Below, piece by piece: positions 50,167-59,801 of a stretch of 64,000 nt of DNA (the stretch's first letter is position 1; the number at the start of each line of letters is the position of its first letter). Source of the DNA: Streptomyces sp. SCL15-4 (GTDB lineage: Bacteria; Actinomycetota; Actinomycetes; Streptomycetales; Streptomycetaceae). A program made the translations under genes and the position numbers. The stretch lies in assembly GCF_033366695.1 (NCBI RefSeq), contig NZ_JAOBTQ010000001.1:5022001-5086000 (forward strand), given 5' to 3'. A model generated the notes under the pieces. That model had not been told where the DNA came from. It saw only the letters and a list, made by a program, of their open reading frames with translations, and ran no database searches.

Positions 50167-50197
50167 CAGCTGTCTCCTCTCGGCGGTGCGGTGCCGT

Positions 50198-51007
50198 TCA
50201 AAGCGCCTCCAGCGCATCCCTGAGCCTCTTCAGCAGCGCGATGTCGGGGTCGGTGGGGACCGGGCGGGGCGGTGGTGCGGGCGGCGGGGCGGGGCCGGTG
50301 GGGACCGGCGCGATCCAGCCGGCCGCTGTGAGCCGGCGGACGTCGACCAGCGTGTGGAAGGCCTGCCGGCCCAGGTCCCGGGCGATGTCGGCGGCCGTGC
50401 GGACGCCGTCCACGCGGGCCAGGACGGCCCGCTGCCGGGGGGTGACCGGCGCGCCGGGGGCGCGGCCGGGGCCGGTGCGCAGCAGCGGGGCGCTGTCGGC
50501 GGCCGGGTCGGGCCACAGCCGGTGCAGCAGCAGCCGGCGGCGCAGCGTCTCCCGCTCCAGCGCGACCACCGGCACCGAGGGCAGCGGGCCGGGCGGGGGG
50601 CCGGCCTCGTACCGGAAACGGCCCGGGGTGCCGCTCGGCGCCAGCGCGAAGTACCCGGCGTCGTACAGCGCGTCCAGGTGGCACAGCTCCAGCGCCCCGG
50701 TGGGCAGCACGCCGGAGCGCAGCAGCAGCGCGGCGGCGTGCGCCGGGTCGGGGGTCCGGGCGGCGGCCCGCTGCCAGGCGGTGGCCGCGAGGGTGCCGTG
50801 GGCCGTGAGGAGCACGTCGAGGCCCGGGGCGAGGGGGCTCTCGGCGTGCACCACCCGGCCCTCGGCGAGACGCAGCACGCCGTGTTCGCGGACCAGGACG
50901 CCGGTGGCCCGCTCCTCGGCGAGCCGGGTCAGCATCGGGGACAGGGCGCGCGCGGCCCGCCTGTCCCGTACCGGAAGGGCTGGCGGAGGTATCCGGACCA
51001 TGGTCAT
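50198..51007 (-). CDS. PATAN/DUF4388-like protein
   Basis: 269 aa. LAEERATGVLVREHGVLRLAEGRVVHAES is the signature of the DUF4388/PATAN domain, a regulatory module often linked to two-component and Roadblock systems. The C-terminal part (about 190-260) has a winged-helix-like segment (VLARVDGVRTAADIARDLG). ATG 51007 overlaps the stop of the upstream Roadblock gene (ATGA), so it is translationally coupled; ATG 51001 is possible. Function unknown. Confidence 0.8.
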   Translation of the reverse strand: MTMVRIPPPALPVRDRRAARALSPMLTRLAEERATGVLVREHGVLRLAEGRVVHAESPLAPGLDVLLTAHGTLAATAWQRAAARTPDPAHAAALLLRSGVLPTGALELCHLDALYDAGYFALAPSGTPGRFRYEAGPPPGPLPSVPVVALERETLRRRLLLHRLWPDPAADSAPLLRTGPGRAPGAPVTPRQRAVLARVDGVRTAADIARDLGRQAFHTLVDVRRLTAAGWIAPVPTGPAPPPAPPPRPVPTDPDIALLKRLRDALEAL

Positions 51008-51387
51008 CCCAGCACCAGCCGGGCGGCCATCTCGCCGAGCCGGATCCGGGCGAGCGCGAGATTGCCCTCCGCGCGGCCGAGCCACAGGTGCAGGAACACG
51101 CTGCTGTCGAAGGAGGTGTCCACGAACCGCAGCAGGTGGTAGCTGTCACCGTTGCTGACGATGAGGTCCTCCACGGGCGGCGGCTCCTCGCCGGCCGCCG
51201 CGAAGGTGCCGTGCTCGGCGGCCATCCGGGCCAGTTCGGCGGCCTCGGCGGCGGCCGTCTCGTGGTCGCCGCCGGGCGCCTCCCCGACCGTGCCGAGGGC
51301 CAGTCCGCTCGTCCAGTCCACCAGCGCGGCTCCCCGGGCACCGGGCAGTCGCATCGCTTCCAGTAAGCACTCGTCGATTCCGGGCAC
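51004..51387 (-). CDS. Roadblock/LC7 domain protein
   Basis: 127 aa, single Roadblock/LC7 domain (GARGAALVDWTSGLALGTVGE, NGDSYHLLRFVD, GNLALARIRLGEM). GTG 51387 with GGAGG eight bases upstream. First gene of the four-gene cluster; the stop overlaps the PATAN gene start. It is closely similar to the protein at 49308-49682, so the cluster probably grew by duplication. There is no GTPase, sensor kinase or DUF742 gene beside it, unlike classical conservons. Confidence 0.9.
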   Translation of the reverse strand: MPGIDECLLEAMRLPGARGAALVDWTSGLALGTVGEAPGGDHETAAAEAAELARMAAEHGTFAAAGEEPPPVEDLIVSNGDSYHLLRFVDTSFDSSVFLHLWLGRAEGNLALARIRLGEMAARLVLG

Positions 51388-51565
51388 CGTGGCTTCCTCC
51401 CGCCTGGGACTCCGGCTGAGTGACGCCGACACTACGCATCGTGTGCGCGGGAGGTGAGTGCTTTGGCATTTTCCGGTGGAACATGCGTCCGGCGTACTAG
51501 TGTTGCCCAACTGACGTGTGGGTCACGGTCGTTGATCCATTTGTTCGGCCTGCGGCCGGGGCGCG

Positions 51566-51814
51566 TCAACGGCTCCCGGGAGCATAGGGGGTCGTGAGCG
51601 CGGGCGCGTGCGCCCCTCCGGAGCCGGCCGGCACCTCGGCGGCGGTCCGGTTCTCGGGCCGCCCCTCGGCGTCGTGCACGCCGATCCGGAACAGCCGCAC
51701 ACCCGGCGCCCGCACCCTTCGCATCACCGCCCGCGCGCACGCCTCCACCACCCACGCGCGCCCCCTCGTCGGCTTCCGGTGTCCCCCGCCGTGTCCCCGC
51801 CCGGACCACTCCAT
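51566..51814 (-). CDS. possible small basic protein
   Basis: 82 aa in the hutU upstream region. The sequence (RAWVVEACARAVMRRVRAPGV, LFRIGVHDAEGRPENRTAAE) looks protein-like and codon use is normal, but no ribosome binding site is clear and the overlapping plus-strand frame scores equally. It could be a spurious frame in GC-rich DNA. Confidence 0.3.
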   Translation of the reverse strand: MEWSGRGHGGGHRKPTRGRAWVVEACARAVMRRVRAPGVRLFRIGVHDAEGRPENRTAAEVPAGSGGAHAPALTTPYAPGSR

Positions 51815-51827
51815 GTATTGACTAGCT

Positions 51828-51854
51828 CTATTCAGGACTACAGGATGTGAATAG
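51828..51854. promoter_or_regulatory. operator-like inverted repeat upstream of hutU
   Basis: CTATTCA (51828-51834) and TGAATAG (51848-51854) form a perfect 7-bp inverted repeat with a 13-base spacer. TTGACT at 51818-51823 is a likely -35, so a protein bound here would overlap the promoter. The repeat ends 24 bases before the hutU start. Confidence 0.6.
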
Positions 51855-51877
51855 TCGTAGGCATAGGAGGAGCAGAG

Positions 51878-53542
51878 ATGTCGGGACCCCGCCCCGTACG
51901 AGCACCGCGCGGCACGGAACTCAGCGCCCTGGGATGGCAGCAGGAGGCCGCCCTGCGCATGCTGCAGAACAACCTCGACCCCGAGGTCGCCGAGCACCCC
52001 GACAAGCTCGTCGTCTACGGCGGCACCGGCAAGGCCGCCCGTGACTGGCGCTCCTTCGACGCCATGGTCCGCACCCTGAGGACCCTCAAGCAGGACGAGA
52101 CCATGCTGGTCCAGTCCGGCCGCCCGGTCGGCGTGATGCAGACCCACGAGTGGGCCCCGCGCGTCCTCATCGCCAACTCCAACCTCGTCGGCGACTGGGC
52201 CAACTGGGAGGAGTTCCGCCGCCTGGAGGCCCTCGGCCTGACCATGTACGGCCAGATGACCGCCGGCTCCTGGATCTACATCGGCACCCAGGGCATCCTC
52301 CAGGGCACCTACGAGACCTTCGCCGCCGTCGCCGCGAAGAAGTTCGGCGGCACGCTGGCCGGGACCATCACCCTGACCGCCGGCCTCGGCGGCATGGGCG
52401 GCGCCCAGCCGCTCGCCGTCACCATGAACGACGGCGTCGCGATCTGCGTCGACTGCGACCCGCGCGCCATCGAGCGCCGCATCGAGCACCGCTACCTCGA
52501 CGTCCGGGCCGACTCCCTCGACCACGCGCTGAAGCTGGCCGTGGAGGCCCGCGACGCCCGCCGCCCGCTGTCCATCGGCGTCCTCGGCAACGCGGCCGAA
52601 CTGCTCCCGCAGCTGCTCGCCGCGAACGCCCCGATCGACATCGTCACCGACCAGACCTCCGCCCACGACCCGCTGTCCTACCTCCCGGTCGGCATGGCCT
52701 TCGAGGACATGGCCGACGAGGCCGCGAAGGACCCGGCCGGCTTCACCACCCGCGCCCGCGAGTCCATGGCCCGGCACGTGGAGGCCATGGTCGGCTTCCT
52801 GGACGCCGGCGCCGAGGTCTTCGACTACGGCAACTCCATCCGGGGCGAGGCCAGGCTCGCCGGCTACGACCGGGCGTTCGCCTTCCCCGGCTTCGTCCCC
52901 GCCTACATCCGCCCGCTGTTCTGCGAGGGCAAGGGCCCCTTCCGCTGGGCCGCGCTGTCCGGCGACCCGGCCGACATCGCCAAGACCGACAAGGCGATCC
53001 TGGACCTGTTCCCGGAGAACGAGTCCCTGGCCCGCTGGATCAGGATGGCCGGTGAGCGGGTCCGCTTCCAGGGCCTGCCCGCGCGGATCTGCTGGCTCGG
53101 CTACGGCGAGCGGGACAAGGCCGGCGAGCGGTTCAACGACATGGTCGCGAGCGGGGAGCTGGCCGCGCCGCTGGCCATCGGCCGGGACCACCTGGACTGC
53201 GGGTCGGTCGCCTCGCCGTACCGGGAGACCGAGGCCATGCGCGACGGGTCCGACGCGATCGCCGACTGGCCCCTGCTGAACGCCATGGTCAACGTGGCCT
53301 CGGGCGCGTCCTGGGTGTCCCTCCACCACGGCGGCGGCGTCGGGATGGGGCGGTCCATCCACGCCGGCCAGGTGACGGTGGCCGACGGCACGAAGCTGGG
53401 CGGCGAGAAGATCCGGCGCGTGCTCACCAACGACCCGGGGATGGGCGTCATCCGGCACGTGGACGCCGGGTACGACATCGCGGAGTCCGTCGCGGGGGAG
53501 CGAGGGGTCCGGGTGCCGATGCGTGAGGGTGACGAGGCGTGA
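51878..53542 (+). CDS. hutU: urocanate hydratase
   Basis: 554 aa, normal length. Second step of histidine breakdown: adds water to urocanate to give imidazolonepropionate, with tightly bound NAD+ as electrophile. The NAD region GGMGGAQP, the [17 protein letters not shown] segment and the urocanase signature [20 protein letters not shown] are intact. ATG 51878 follows GGAGGAG. First gene of the hut operon; stop overlaps the next start (GTGA). Confidence 0.98.
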   Translation: MSGPRPVRAPRGTELSALGWQQEAALRMLQNNLDPEVAEHPDKLVVYGGTGKAARDWRSFDAMVRTLRTLKQDETMLVQSGRPVGVMQTHEWAPRVLIANSNLVGDWANWEEFRRLEALGLTMYGQMTAGSWIYIGTQGILQGTYETFAAVAAKKFGGTLAGTITLTAGLGGMGGAQPLAVTMNDGVAICVDCDPRAIERRIEHRYLDVRADSLDHALKLAVEARDARRPLSIGVLGNAAELLPQLLAANAPIDIVTDQTSAHDPLSYLPVGMAFEDMADEAAKDPAGFTTRARESMARHVEAMVGFLDAGAEVFDYGNSIRGEARLAGYDRAFAFPGFVPAYIRPLFCEGKGPFRWAALSGDPADIAKTDKAILDLFPENESLARWIRMAGERVRFQGLPARICWLGYGERDKAGERFNDMVASGELAAPLAIGRDHLDCGSVASPYRETEAMRDGSDAIADWPLLNAMVNVASGASWVSLHHGGGVGMGRSIHAGQVTVADGTKLGGEKIRRVLTNDPGMGVIRHVDAGYDIAESVAGERGVRVPMREGDEA

Positions 53543-54795
53543 CGGTCGGCGAGGCACGGGTCCGGCCCCTGGAAGGCGCCTCCTTCCACGAGATGTGGCG
53601 CGAGCTGCTCCCCGTCGGCCGGCACGCCGCGTCCGGCGGCTACCGGCGTTACGCCTGGACCGGGGCCGACGCCGAGTGCCGGGCCTGGTTCAGGGAGCAG
53701 GCCGAGGCGCGCGGGCTGACGTACGAGGTCGACCGGAACGGGAACCAGTGGGCCTGGCTGGGCGACCCGGCCGCCGGGGACGCCGTCGTCACCGGGTCGC
53801 ACCTGGACTCCGTACCCGACGGCGGGGCCTTCGACGGGCCCCTCGGAGTGGTGTCCTCCTTCGCCGCGCTGGACGAACTGCGAGGCCGGGGCGTCAAGTT
53901 CGGCAGGCCCGTCGGCCTCGTCAACTTCGGTGACGAGGAGGGGGCCCGGTTCGGGCTCGCCTGCGTCGGGTCGCGGCTCACCGCCGGCCGGCTGACCGCC
54001 GAGCAGGCACACCGGCTCACCGACGGCGACGGGATCGGCCTGCCCCGGGCCATGGAGGCGGCCGGATACGACCCGGAGGCCATCGGACCCGACCCCGAAC
54101 GGCTGGCCCGCATCGGCGCCTTCGTGGAGCTGCACGTCGAACAGGGGCGGGCGCTGGACCTGTCCGGCGTCCGGGTGGGCGTCGCCAGCGCCATCTGGCC
54201 GCACGGACGGTGGCGGTTCGACTTCCGGGGCGAGGCCAACCACGCCGGCACCACCCGGCTGGCCGACCGGCGCGACCCCATGCTGTCGTACGCCGAGACC
54301 GTGCTCGCCGCCCGCCGGGAGGCCGAACTCGCCGGTGCCGTCGCCACCTTCGGGAAGATCGTGGTGGAGCCGAACGGCGTCAACGCGATCCCCTCGCTGG
54401 TGCGCGGCTGGCTCGACTCCCGCGCCGCCGACCAGGAGACCCTGGACACGGTCGTCGAGGGCGTGGAGAAGGCCGCGCGCGCGTACGCCACCGCGCACGG
54501 CATCGATCTCGACGTCGTACGGGAGTCCTTCACCCCGGTGGTCGAGTTCGACCACGCGCTGCGCGACGAACTGGCCCGGATCCTCGGCAAGGACACCGGC
54601 CTGACCGTGCCCGTCCTCGGCACCGGGGCGGGACACGACGCCGGAATCCTGTCCGGGAGCGTGCCGACCGCCATGCTGTTCGTGCGCAACCCCACCGGTG
54701 TCTCGCACTCCCCGGCCGAGTTCGCGGCCGAGGACGACTGCGTGGCCGGGGTGCGCGCACTCGCCGACGTACTGGAAGGGCTGGCCTGCCGGTGA
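53539..54795 (+). CDS. M20-family amidohydrolase (annotated allantoate-type) in hut operon
   Basis: 418 aa metallo-amidohydrolase of the allantoate amidohydrolase/N-carbamoyl-amino-acid hydrolase group. Metal ligands are visible in [24 protein letters not shown] and HVEQG, and the late active-site motif is GAGHDAG. The dimerisation domain (about 200-320) is present. GTG start overlaps the hutU stop and the stop overlaps the hutF start, so it is translationally embedded in the histidine pathway. I infer it may release glutamate from N-formylglutamate, the step left open after HutF. Allantoate or another carbamoyl compound is the alternative. Confidence 0.88.
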   Translation: MTVGEARVRPLEGASFHEMWRELLPVGRHAASGGYRRYAWTGADAECRAWFREQAEARGLTYEVDRNGNQWAWLGDPAAGDAVVTGSHLDSVPDGGAFDGPLGVVSSFAALDELRGRGVKFGRPVGLVNFGDEEGARFGLACVGSRLTAGRLTAEQAHRLTDGDGIGLPRAMEAAGYDPEAIGPDPERLARIGAFVELHVEQGRALDLSGVRVGVASAIWPHGRWRFDFRGEANHAGTTRLADRRDPMLSYAETVLAARREAELAGAVATFGKIVVEPNGVNAIPSLVRGWLDSRAADQETLDTVVEGVEKAARAYATAHGIDLDVVRESFTPVVEFDHALRDELARILGKDTGLTVPVLGTGAGHDAGILSGSVPTAMLFVRNPTGVSHSPAEFAAEDDCVAGVRALADVLEGLACR

Positions 54796-56129
54796 CCGAG
54801 GGAACCTACTGGCTGGAGCACGCCTGGCTCGGCGACCGCGTCGAGCCGGGCGTGGCCGTGGACGTGGCCGGCGGGCGGATCGGCGCCGTGCGCACGGACG
54901 TGGCCGCCCCGCCGCCCGGCGCCGAGGTGCTGCGCGGGCTGACCCTGCCGGGCCTCGCCAACGCCCACAGTCACGCCTTCCACCGGGCCCTGCGCGGCAC
55001 CGTCCAGGTCGGCAGCGGCACCTTCTGGACCTGGCGCGAGGTGATGTACTCCGTCGCCGACCGCCTCACCCCGGACACCTACCACGCGCTGGCCCGCGCG
55101 GTGTACGCCGAGATGGCCCTCGCCGGCATCACCTGCGTCGGCGAGTTCCACTATGTGCACCACGCCCCCGGCGGCACCCGCTACGCCGACCCCAACGCCA
55201 TGGGCGAGGCGCTGATCGCGGCCGCAGCCGAGGCCGGCATCCGGATCACCCTCCTCGACACCTGCTACCTCTCCGCCGGTTTCGGGGAGCCGCCGAACGC
55301 CCACCAGGCGCGGTTCTCCGACGGCCACGCGGAGCGGTGGGCCGAACGCTGTGGAGTTCTCGAGGAACGGGATCACGCGCGGATCGGGGCGGCGATCCAC
55401 TCCGTACGGGCCGTGCCCGCCGGGCAGCTGGCGACGGTGGCGGAGTGGGCCGGGCAGCGGCGGGCGCCGCTGCACGTGCACCTGTCGGAGCAGACCGCCG
55501 AGAACGACGCCTGCCTCGCCGCGCACGGCCGTACCCCGGCCCGGCTGCTCGCCGACCACGGTGTCCTCGGGCCGCGCACCACCGGAGTGCACAACACCCA
55601 CCTCACCGACGAGGACATCGCCCTGCTCGGCGGCTCGGGCACCGGCACCTGCATGTGCCCCACCACCGAGCGGGACCTCGCCGACGGCATCGGCCCGGCC
55701 GCCGCCCTCCAGCGGGCCGGCTCCCCGCTCTCCCTCGGCTCCGACAGCCACGCCGTGATCGACCTGCTCGAAGAGGCGCGCGCGATGGAGCTGAACGAGC
55801 GGCTGCGCACCCGCACTCGGGGCCACTGGACGGCCGCCGCCCTGCTGCGGGCCGCCACCGCCGACGGCCACGCCGCCCTCGGCTGGGACGAGGCCGGCAC
55901 CCTCGAACCCGGCGCGCTCGCCGACCTGACGACGATCGCCCTGGACTCGGTCAGAACGGCGGGACCACTGCCCCGGCTGGGCGCCGAGACGGCCGTATTC
56001 GCGGCGACGGCTGCGGACGTACGGCACACCGTCGTGGGCGGCCGGCAGGTCGTGCGCGACGGCGCGCACACGCTCGTCCCCGATGTGCCGCAAGCCCTCG
56101 CGCGGGCCGTCGAGGCCCTCCGCGCCTGA
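54792..56129 (+). CDS. hutF: formimidoylglutamate deiminase
   Basis: 445 aa amidohydrolase-superfamily enzyme converting N-formimino-L-glutamate to N-formylglutamate and ammonia. Metal and active-site motifs: HSHAFHR, HVHLSEQ, HNTHLT and SDSHA, in family order. The EFHYVHH segment is typical of HutF. GTG 54792 overlaps the previous stop (GTGA). Its presence indicates the five-step histidine pathway that passes through N-formylglutamate. Confidence 0.95.
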   Translation: MTEGTYWLEHAWLGDRVEPGVAVDVAGGRIGAVRTDVAAPPPGAEVLRGLTLPGLANAHSHAFHRALRGTVQVGSGTFWTWREVMYSVADRLTPDTYHALARAVYAEMALAGITCVGEFHYVHHAPGGTRYADPNAMGEALIAAAAEAGIRITLLDTCYLSAGFGEPPNAHQARFSDGHAERWAERCGVLEERDHARIGAAIHSVRAVPAGQLATVAEWAGQRRAPLHVHLSEQTAENDACLAAHGRTPARLLADHGVLGPRTTGVHNTHLTDEDIALLGGSGTGTCMCPTTERDLADGIGPAAALQRAGSPLSLGSDSHAVIDLLEEARAMELNERLRTRTRGHWTAAALLRAATADGHAALGWDEAGTLEPGALADLTTIALDSVRTAGPLPRLGAETAVFAATAADVRHTVVGGRQVVRDGAHTLVPDVPQALARAVEALRA

Positions 56130-56149
56130 CGATCATCAACGAGGACACC

Positions 56150-57322
56150 ATGAGCAGCACCGTCATCACCAACATCGCCACGCTGGTCACCAACGATCCC
56201 TCCCTCGGTGACAACTCCCCGCTCGGTCTGGTCCGGGACGCGGCCGTCGTCGTCGACGGCGACCGGGTCGTGTGGACCGGTGAGTCAAGCAAAGCACCCG
56301 CCACCGACAACCGGGTCGACGCGGGCGGCCGGGCGGTGCTGCCGGGCTTCGTGGACTCCCACTCCCACCTGGTCTTCGCCGGCGACCGGACCGAGGAGTT
56401 CAACGCCCGCATGTCCGGCCGCCCCTACAGCGCGGGCGGCATCCGCACCACGGTCGCGGCCACCCGCGCCGCGAGCGACGCGGAACTGGAGGCGAACCTC
56501 ACCCGCTACCTCGCCGAGGCCCTGCGCCAGGGCACGACCACGCTGGAGACCAAGTCGGGCTACGGCCTCACCGTCGAGGACGAGGCCCGCGCGCTGCGCC
56601 TCGCCGCGCGGCACACCGAGGAGGTGACGTACCTCGGCGCGCACATCGTCGGTCCCGAGCACGCCGACGACCCGGCGGCCTATGTCGCCCTGGTCACCGG
56701 CGAGATGCTGGACGCCTGCGCGCCGCACGCCCGCTGGATCGACGTGTTCTGCGAGAAGGGCGCCTTCGACGGCGACCAGGCCCGTGCCGTCCTCACCGCG
56801 GGCAAGGCGAAGGGCCTGCGTCCGCGCGTCCACGCCAACCAGCTCTCCCACGGCCCCGGTGTGCAACTGGCCGTCGAACTGGACGCGGCCAGCGCCGACC
56901 ACTGCACCCACCTGACGGACGCGGACGTCGACGCCCTGGCCCAGGGCCGCACGGTCGCCACCCTGCTGCCCGGCGCCGAGTTCTCCACCCGCGCCGAGTG
57001 GCCGGACGCCCGCCGCCTGCTGGACGCGGGCGTGACGGTCGCCCTGTCCACCGACTGCAACCCGGGCTCGTCCTTCACCTCGTCCGTGCCCTTCTGCATC
57101 GCCCTGGCCGTCCGCGACATGGGGATGACCCCGGACGAGGCGGTGTGGTCGGCCACGGCGGGCGGCGCCGCCGCGCTGCGCCGCACCGACATCGGCCGGC
57201 TCGGCCCGGGCGCCCGCGCGGACCTGCTGCTGCTCGACGCCCCGAGCCACGTCCACCTCGCCTACCGCCCGGGCGTGCCACTGGTCGCCGGGGTGTGGCG
57301 CGCGGGCGTACGCGTGGTCTGA
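56150..57322 (+). CDS. hutI: imidazolonepropionase
   Basis: 390 aa amidohydrolase that opens imidazolonepropionate to formiminoglutamate, third step of histidine breakdown. [16 protein letters not shown] gives the metal-binding Hx[11 protein letters not shown] and HANQLSHG supply further ligands, and the [10 protein letters not shown] segment holds the metal-binding Asp. ATG 56150 follows GAGGAC 20 bases after hutF. Last gene of the operon; hutH (histidine ammonia-lyase) is not in the window. Confidence 0.97.
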   Translation: MSSTVITNIATLVTNDPSLGDNSPLGLVRDAAVVVDGDRVVWTGESSKAPATDNRVDAGGRAVLPGFVDSHSHLVFAGDRTEEFNARMSGRPYSAGGIRTTVAATRAASDAELEANLTRYLAEALRQGTTTLETKSGYGLTVEDEARALRLAARHTEEVTYLGAHIVGPEHADDPAAYVALVTGEMLDACAPHARWIDVFCEKGAFDGDQARAVLTAGKAKGLRPRVHANQLSHGPGVQLAVELDAASADHCTHLTDADVDALAQGRTVATLLPGAEFSTRAEWPDARRLLDAGVTVALSTDCNPGSSFTSSVPFCIALAVRDMGMTPDEAVWSATAGGAAALRRTDIGRLGPGARADLLLLDAPSHVHLAYRPGVPLVAGVWRAGVRVV

Positions 57323-57335
57323 CCGGCGCGCGGAG

Positions 57336-57358
57336 GGTCCGGCCCGACCGGCCGGACC
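57336..57358. terminator. hairpin between hut operon and sigma gene
   Basis: GGTCCGGCC (57336-57344) pairs with GGCCGGACC (57350-57358) around a 5-base loop. It lies between two convergent genes and could terminate both. Confidence 0.6.
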
Positions 57359-57392
57359 GCTCACCGCGGCGCGCGGAGTGTCCCGCGCAGGG

Positions 57393-58289
57393 TCACTCCT
57401 CCAGGGTCAGCCCCTTGCGCAGCCGCACCAGCGTGCGCGACAGCAGCCGGGAGACGTGCATCTGGGAGATGCCCAGTTCCTCGCCGATCTCCGACTGGGT
57501 CATGTTCGCCACGAAGCGCAGGGAGAGGATCTTCCGGTCCCGGGACGACAGGCCGGCGATCAGGGGCTTGAGCGACTCGATGTACTCGATGCCCTCCAGC
57601 CCGTGGTCCTCGTAGCCGATCCGGTCCGCGAGCGCGCCCTCGGACTCGTCCTCCTCGGGCTGGGCGTCCAGCGAGGAGGCGGTGTAGGCGTTCGAGGCGG
57701 CCATGCCCTCGACGACCTCCTCACCGGAGATGCCGAGGCGTTCGGCGAGTTCCGCGACCGTGGGCGCGCGGTCCAGCTGCTGCGCCAGCTCGTCGCCCGC
57801 CTTGGCGAGGTCCAGACGCAGCTCCTGGAGCCGGCGCGGGACCCGCACGGACCACGAGGTGTCACGGAAGAACCGCTTGATCTCGCCGATGATGGTCGGC
57901 ATCGCGAAAGTGGGGAACTCGACACCGCGAGAGAGTTCGAAGCGGTCGATCGCCTTGATCAGGCCGATGGTGCCGACCTGGATGATGTCCTCCATCGGCT
58001 CGCTGCGGGAGCGGAAACGGGAGGCGGCGAACTTGACGAGTGCGAGGTTGAGCTCGACGAGGGTGTTGCGGACGTACGCGTGTTCGTACGTCCCTTCCTC
58101 CAGCGACTCCAGACGCGCGAAGAGGGTCTTGGACAGGGCCCGCGCGTCGACCGGGCCGATCTCGTCGTAAGGGGGGATCTCCGGGAGTCCCTCGATGGGG
58201 TCGAGGGGGTCGATGGGATGGTCCAGCTGAACCGGTGGGGGTGTCGACGTCGCGATCGGGGTAGGCGATGCGTCGAGCCGGGGTGACAT
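57393..58289 (-). CDS. SigB/SigF-family RNA polymerase sigma factor
   Basis: 298 aa. An N-terminal extension rich in Pro/Asp precedes sigma region 2 (EDIIQVGTIGLIKAIDRFE, EFPTFAMPTIIGEIKRFFRD), region 3 (LGISGEEVVEGMAA) and region 4 (MTQSEIGEELGISQMHVSRLLSRTL). This is the SigB/SigF stress and sporulation type; the S. coelicolor counterpart is, from memory, sig15 next to arsI. ATG 58289 with GGAGG upstream. Activity is probably held in check by an anti-sigma factor and released by the STAS antagonist encoded divergently. Confidence 0.93.
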   Translation of the reverse strand: MSPRLDASPTPIATSTPPPVQLDHPIDPLDPIEGLPEIPPYDEIGPVDARALSKTLFARLESLEEGTYEHAYVRNTLVELNLALVKFAASRFRSRSEPMEDIIQVGTIGLIKAIDRFELSRGVEFPTFAMPTIIGEIKRFFRDTSWSVRVPRRLQELRLDLAKAGDELAQQLDRAPTVAELAERLGISGEEVVEGMAASNAYTASSLDAQPEEDESEGALADRIGYEDHGLEGIEYIESLKPLIAGLSSRDRKILSLRFVANMTQSEIGEELGISQMHVSRLLSRTLVRLRKGLTLEE

Positions 58290-58396
58290 GGGTGTCCTCC
58301 ATCGTTCTCGGCATATGGCTGCCGAAGCCAGTACGTGCACTGCGGTGTGCGGCGCCTCCGAAGCCGGCGTGTAGGGGTGTGTGTCCTTTAATAGCC

Positions 58397-58470
58397 CTAC
58401 CCGCTGTACCGAGCGGGTCGCAAGTGCGTTCTGTTGCGCTATGTCCGTTTCTGTGCGGATGTTCGGGTGT
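58397..58470. promoter_or_regulatory. divergent SigB-type promoter motifs
   Basis: On the plus strand GTTT (58447-58450), 14 bases, GGGTGT (58465-58470) fits the SigB-type GNNT-N14-16-GGGTAY with one change. On the minus strand GGGTAG (58402-58397) is a second -10-like element facing the sigma gene. Both suggest control of the module by its own class of sigma factor. Confidence 0.45.
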
Positions 58471-58538
58471 CGGAGTGCGCAGGGAAGGCGTAATGTTCGA
58501 GGGCATCAGCAGCCACGACCTCGGGAGAGAGAGACGGC

Positions 58539-58916
58539 ATGGACCACGGGACGGTCGGCAGCGCACAGTCGGGCCGGCTTCTGGTGGAGGTGCGGCAAGA
58601 GGGCTCCAGCGCCGTTGTGACACCGTCGGGTGAGCTCGACCACCACACCGCCGATCTTCTGCGCGAGCCCCTCGACGACCTGCTCGACAAGGGTTTCTCG
58701 CGGCTCGTGGTGGACTGTTCCCGCCTGGAGTTCTGCGACTCCACGGGGCTGAACGTCCTGCTCGGAGCCCGGCTGAAGGCGGACGCCGCCGGCGGCGGGG
58801 TCCATCTGGCCGGCATGCTGCCGGTGGTGGCCCGGGTGTTCGAGATCACCGGCGCCGAGACGGTCTTCACCGTCCACGACTCCGTGGAGGCCGCCTTGGC
58901 CGACGGTGCCGATTGA
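58539..58916 (+). CDS. STAS anti-sigma factor antagonist
   Basis: 125 aa SpoIIAA/RsbV-type protein. VVTPSGELDHHTADLLR and EFCDSTGLNVLL with the phosphorylatable Ser68 are present. When unphosphorylated such proteins bind the anti-sigma kinase and free the sigma factor. The likely S. coelicolor counterpart is arsI (from memory). ATG 58539 after GGGAGAGAG. Divergent from the sigma gene and 315 bases before an anti-sigma-like HATPase gene. Confidence 0.93.
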   Translation: MDHGTVGSAQSGRLLVEVRQEGSSAVVTPSGELDHHTADLLREPLDDLLDKGFSRLVVDCSRLEFCDSTGLNVLLGARLKADAAGGGVHLAGMLPVVARVFEITGAETVFTVHDSVEAALADGAD

Positions 58917-59231
58917 CCGGCCCCGCCCTCCCCGCCGGACCGCTCCCGCGCCCGGCCCCCGCGAGCGTTGCGCGGGTCACCCCGAACACAGGGGTGTTCC
59001 CCGGGATCGGTCGGGCAGGAGAGGGCAGAAGAAAGCGGGGGACGGCCGGGCCGGCACGCGCACGGGACGCGCGTCCGGCGGACGGGCGGCCGAACCTCGG
59101 ACAGTGCGACGGCCGACGGGGCCGGTGCCTGCCGTCCGGACTGACGACCGGACCGCGGGCCGCAGCGCCGGTCGGACCGCCGACCGGACTTTTGTAATCG
59201 TGAACTGGTGAATCGGTGAGGTGAAGCGCTG
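58917..59231. other. intergenic region between STAS and HATPase genes
   Basis: No gene is seen. GAACAC-AGGG-GTGTTC (58984-58999) is a perfect 6-bp inverted repeat that could be an operator or weak terminator. The final 40 bases are A/T-richer and probably carry the promoter of the next gene. Confidence 0.5.
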
Positions 59232-59801
59232 ATGAGCACCACCCGGCCCTACTCGCCGGGCGACCGCGGCCCGGAGCCCAGCGGCGCTTCCGGGGCGTCC
59301 GATGGGGCCGCGCCGGCCGTCGGCGCGTCCGAGGGGGCAGCCGCGCCGTCCGTGACGCCCGGAGCGGCCGACGGCCCTCCGCGGGCCCGTGAACGGCAGG
59401 TGCGTACGCTCCGCCTGGAAGGCGAGAGCGGGGTGGTCCCGCTCGCCCGTGACTTCACCCGCCAGGCGCTGTACGCGTGGGGGTGGCTGCCCGCCGCCAC
59501 CGCCGACCGGCGGGCCGCCGCCGACGACGTGCTGCTCGTCGTCTCCGAACTGGTCACCAACGCCTGCCTGCACGCCGAGGGCCCGGACGAACTGCGGCTC
59601 ACCTGTGACAACAAGGTGATCCGGATAGAGGTCTCCGACCGGGGCACCGGCCAGCCGGCCCCGCGCACCCCGCACCGCGCCGGCCGGCCCGGCGGCCACG
59701 GCATGTTCATCGTGCAGCGGCTGTGCCTGGACTGGGGCGTCGCCCGGGTCACCGGAACACCGGGCAAGACGGTGTGGGCGGAACTGGGCGCGCCCGCCTG
59801 A
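59232..59801 (+). CDS. HATPase-domain anti-sigma-like regulator
   Basis: 189 aa. An Ala/Ser/Gly-rich N-terminus (to about 60) precedes a GHKL ATPase domain of the RsbW/SpoIIAB class: N-box VSELVTNACLHA, G1 box DRGTGQ, G2 box GHGMFIVQRL. It is likely a Ser-protein kinase/anti-sigma partner for the adjacent STAS and sigma proteins, though direct pairing is unproven. ATG 59232 follows GAGGTGAAG. Confidence 0.88.
   Translation: MSTTRPYSPGDRGPEPSGASGASDGAAPAVGASEGAAAPSVTPGAADGPPRARERQVRTLRLEGESGVVPLARDFTRQALYAWGWLPAATADRRAAADDVLLVVSELVTNACLHAEGPDELRLTCDNKVIRIEVSDRGTGQPAPRTPHRAGRPGGHGMFIVQRLCLDWGVARVTGTPGKTVWAELGAPA

Larger units (their letters stand above)
51388..51877. other. intergenic region between Roadblock cluster and hutU
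   Basis: A 490-base gap with promoters for both divergent operons, a possible small minus-strand gene (51566-51814) and the hutU operator (51828-51854). A plus-strand open frame (51594-51821) overlaps the minus-strand one; they share the same third codon positions, so codon bias cannot tell them apart. Confidence 0.5.

Noticed and set aside
53539..54795. Allantoin degradation cluster
   Set aside because: No allantoinase, ureidoglycolate or urease genes are near; the M20 gene is embedded in hut genes instead.
54792..57322. hutF and hutI as one gene duplicated
   Set aside because: Both are amidohydrolase-superfamily members, but their motifs differ in the expected family-specific way (HutF HVHLSEQ/HNTHLT; Hut[15 protein letters not shown]).
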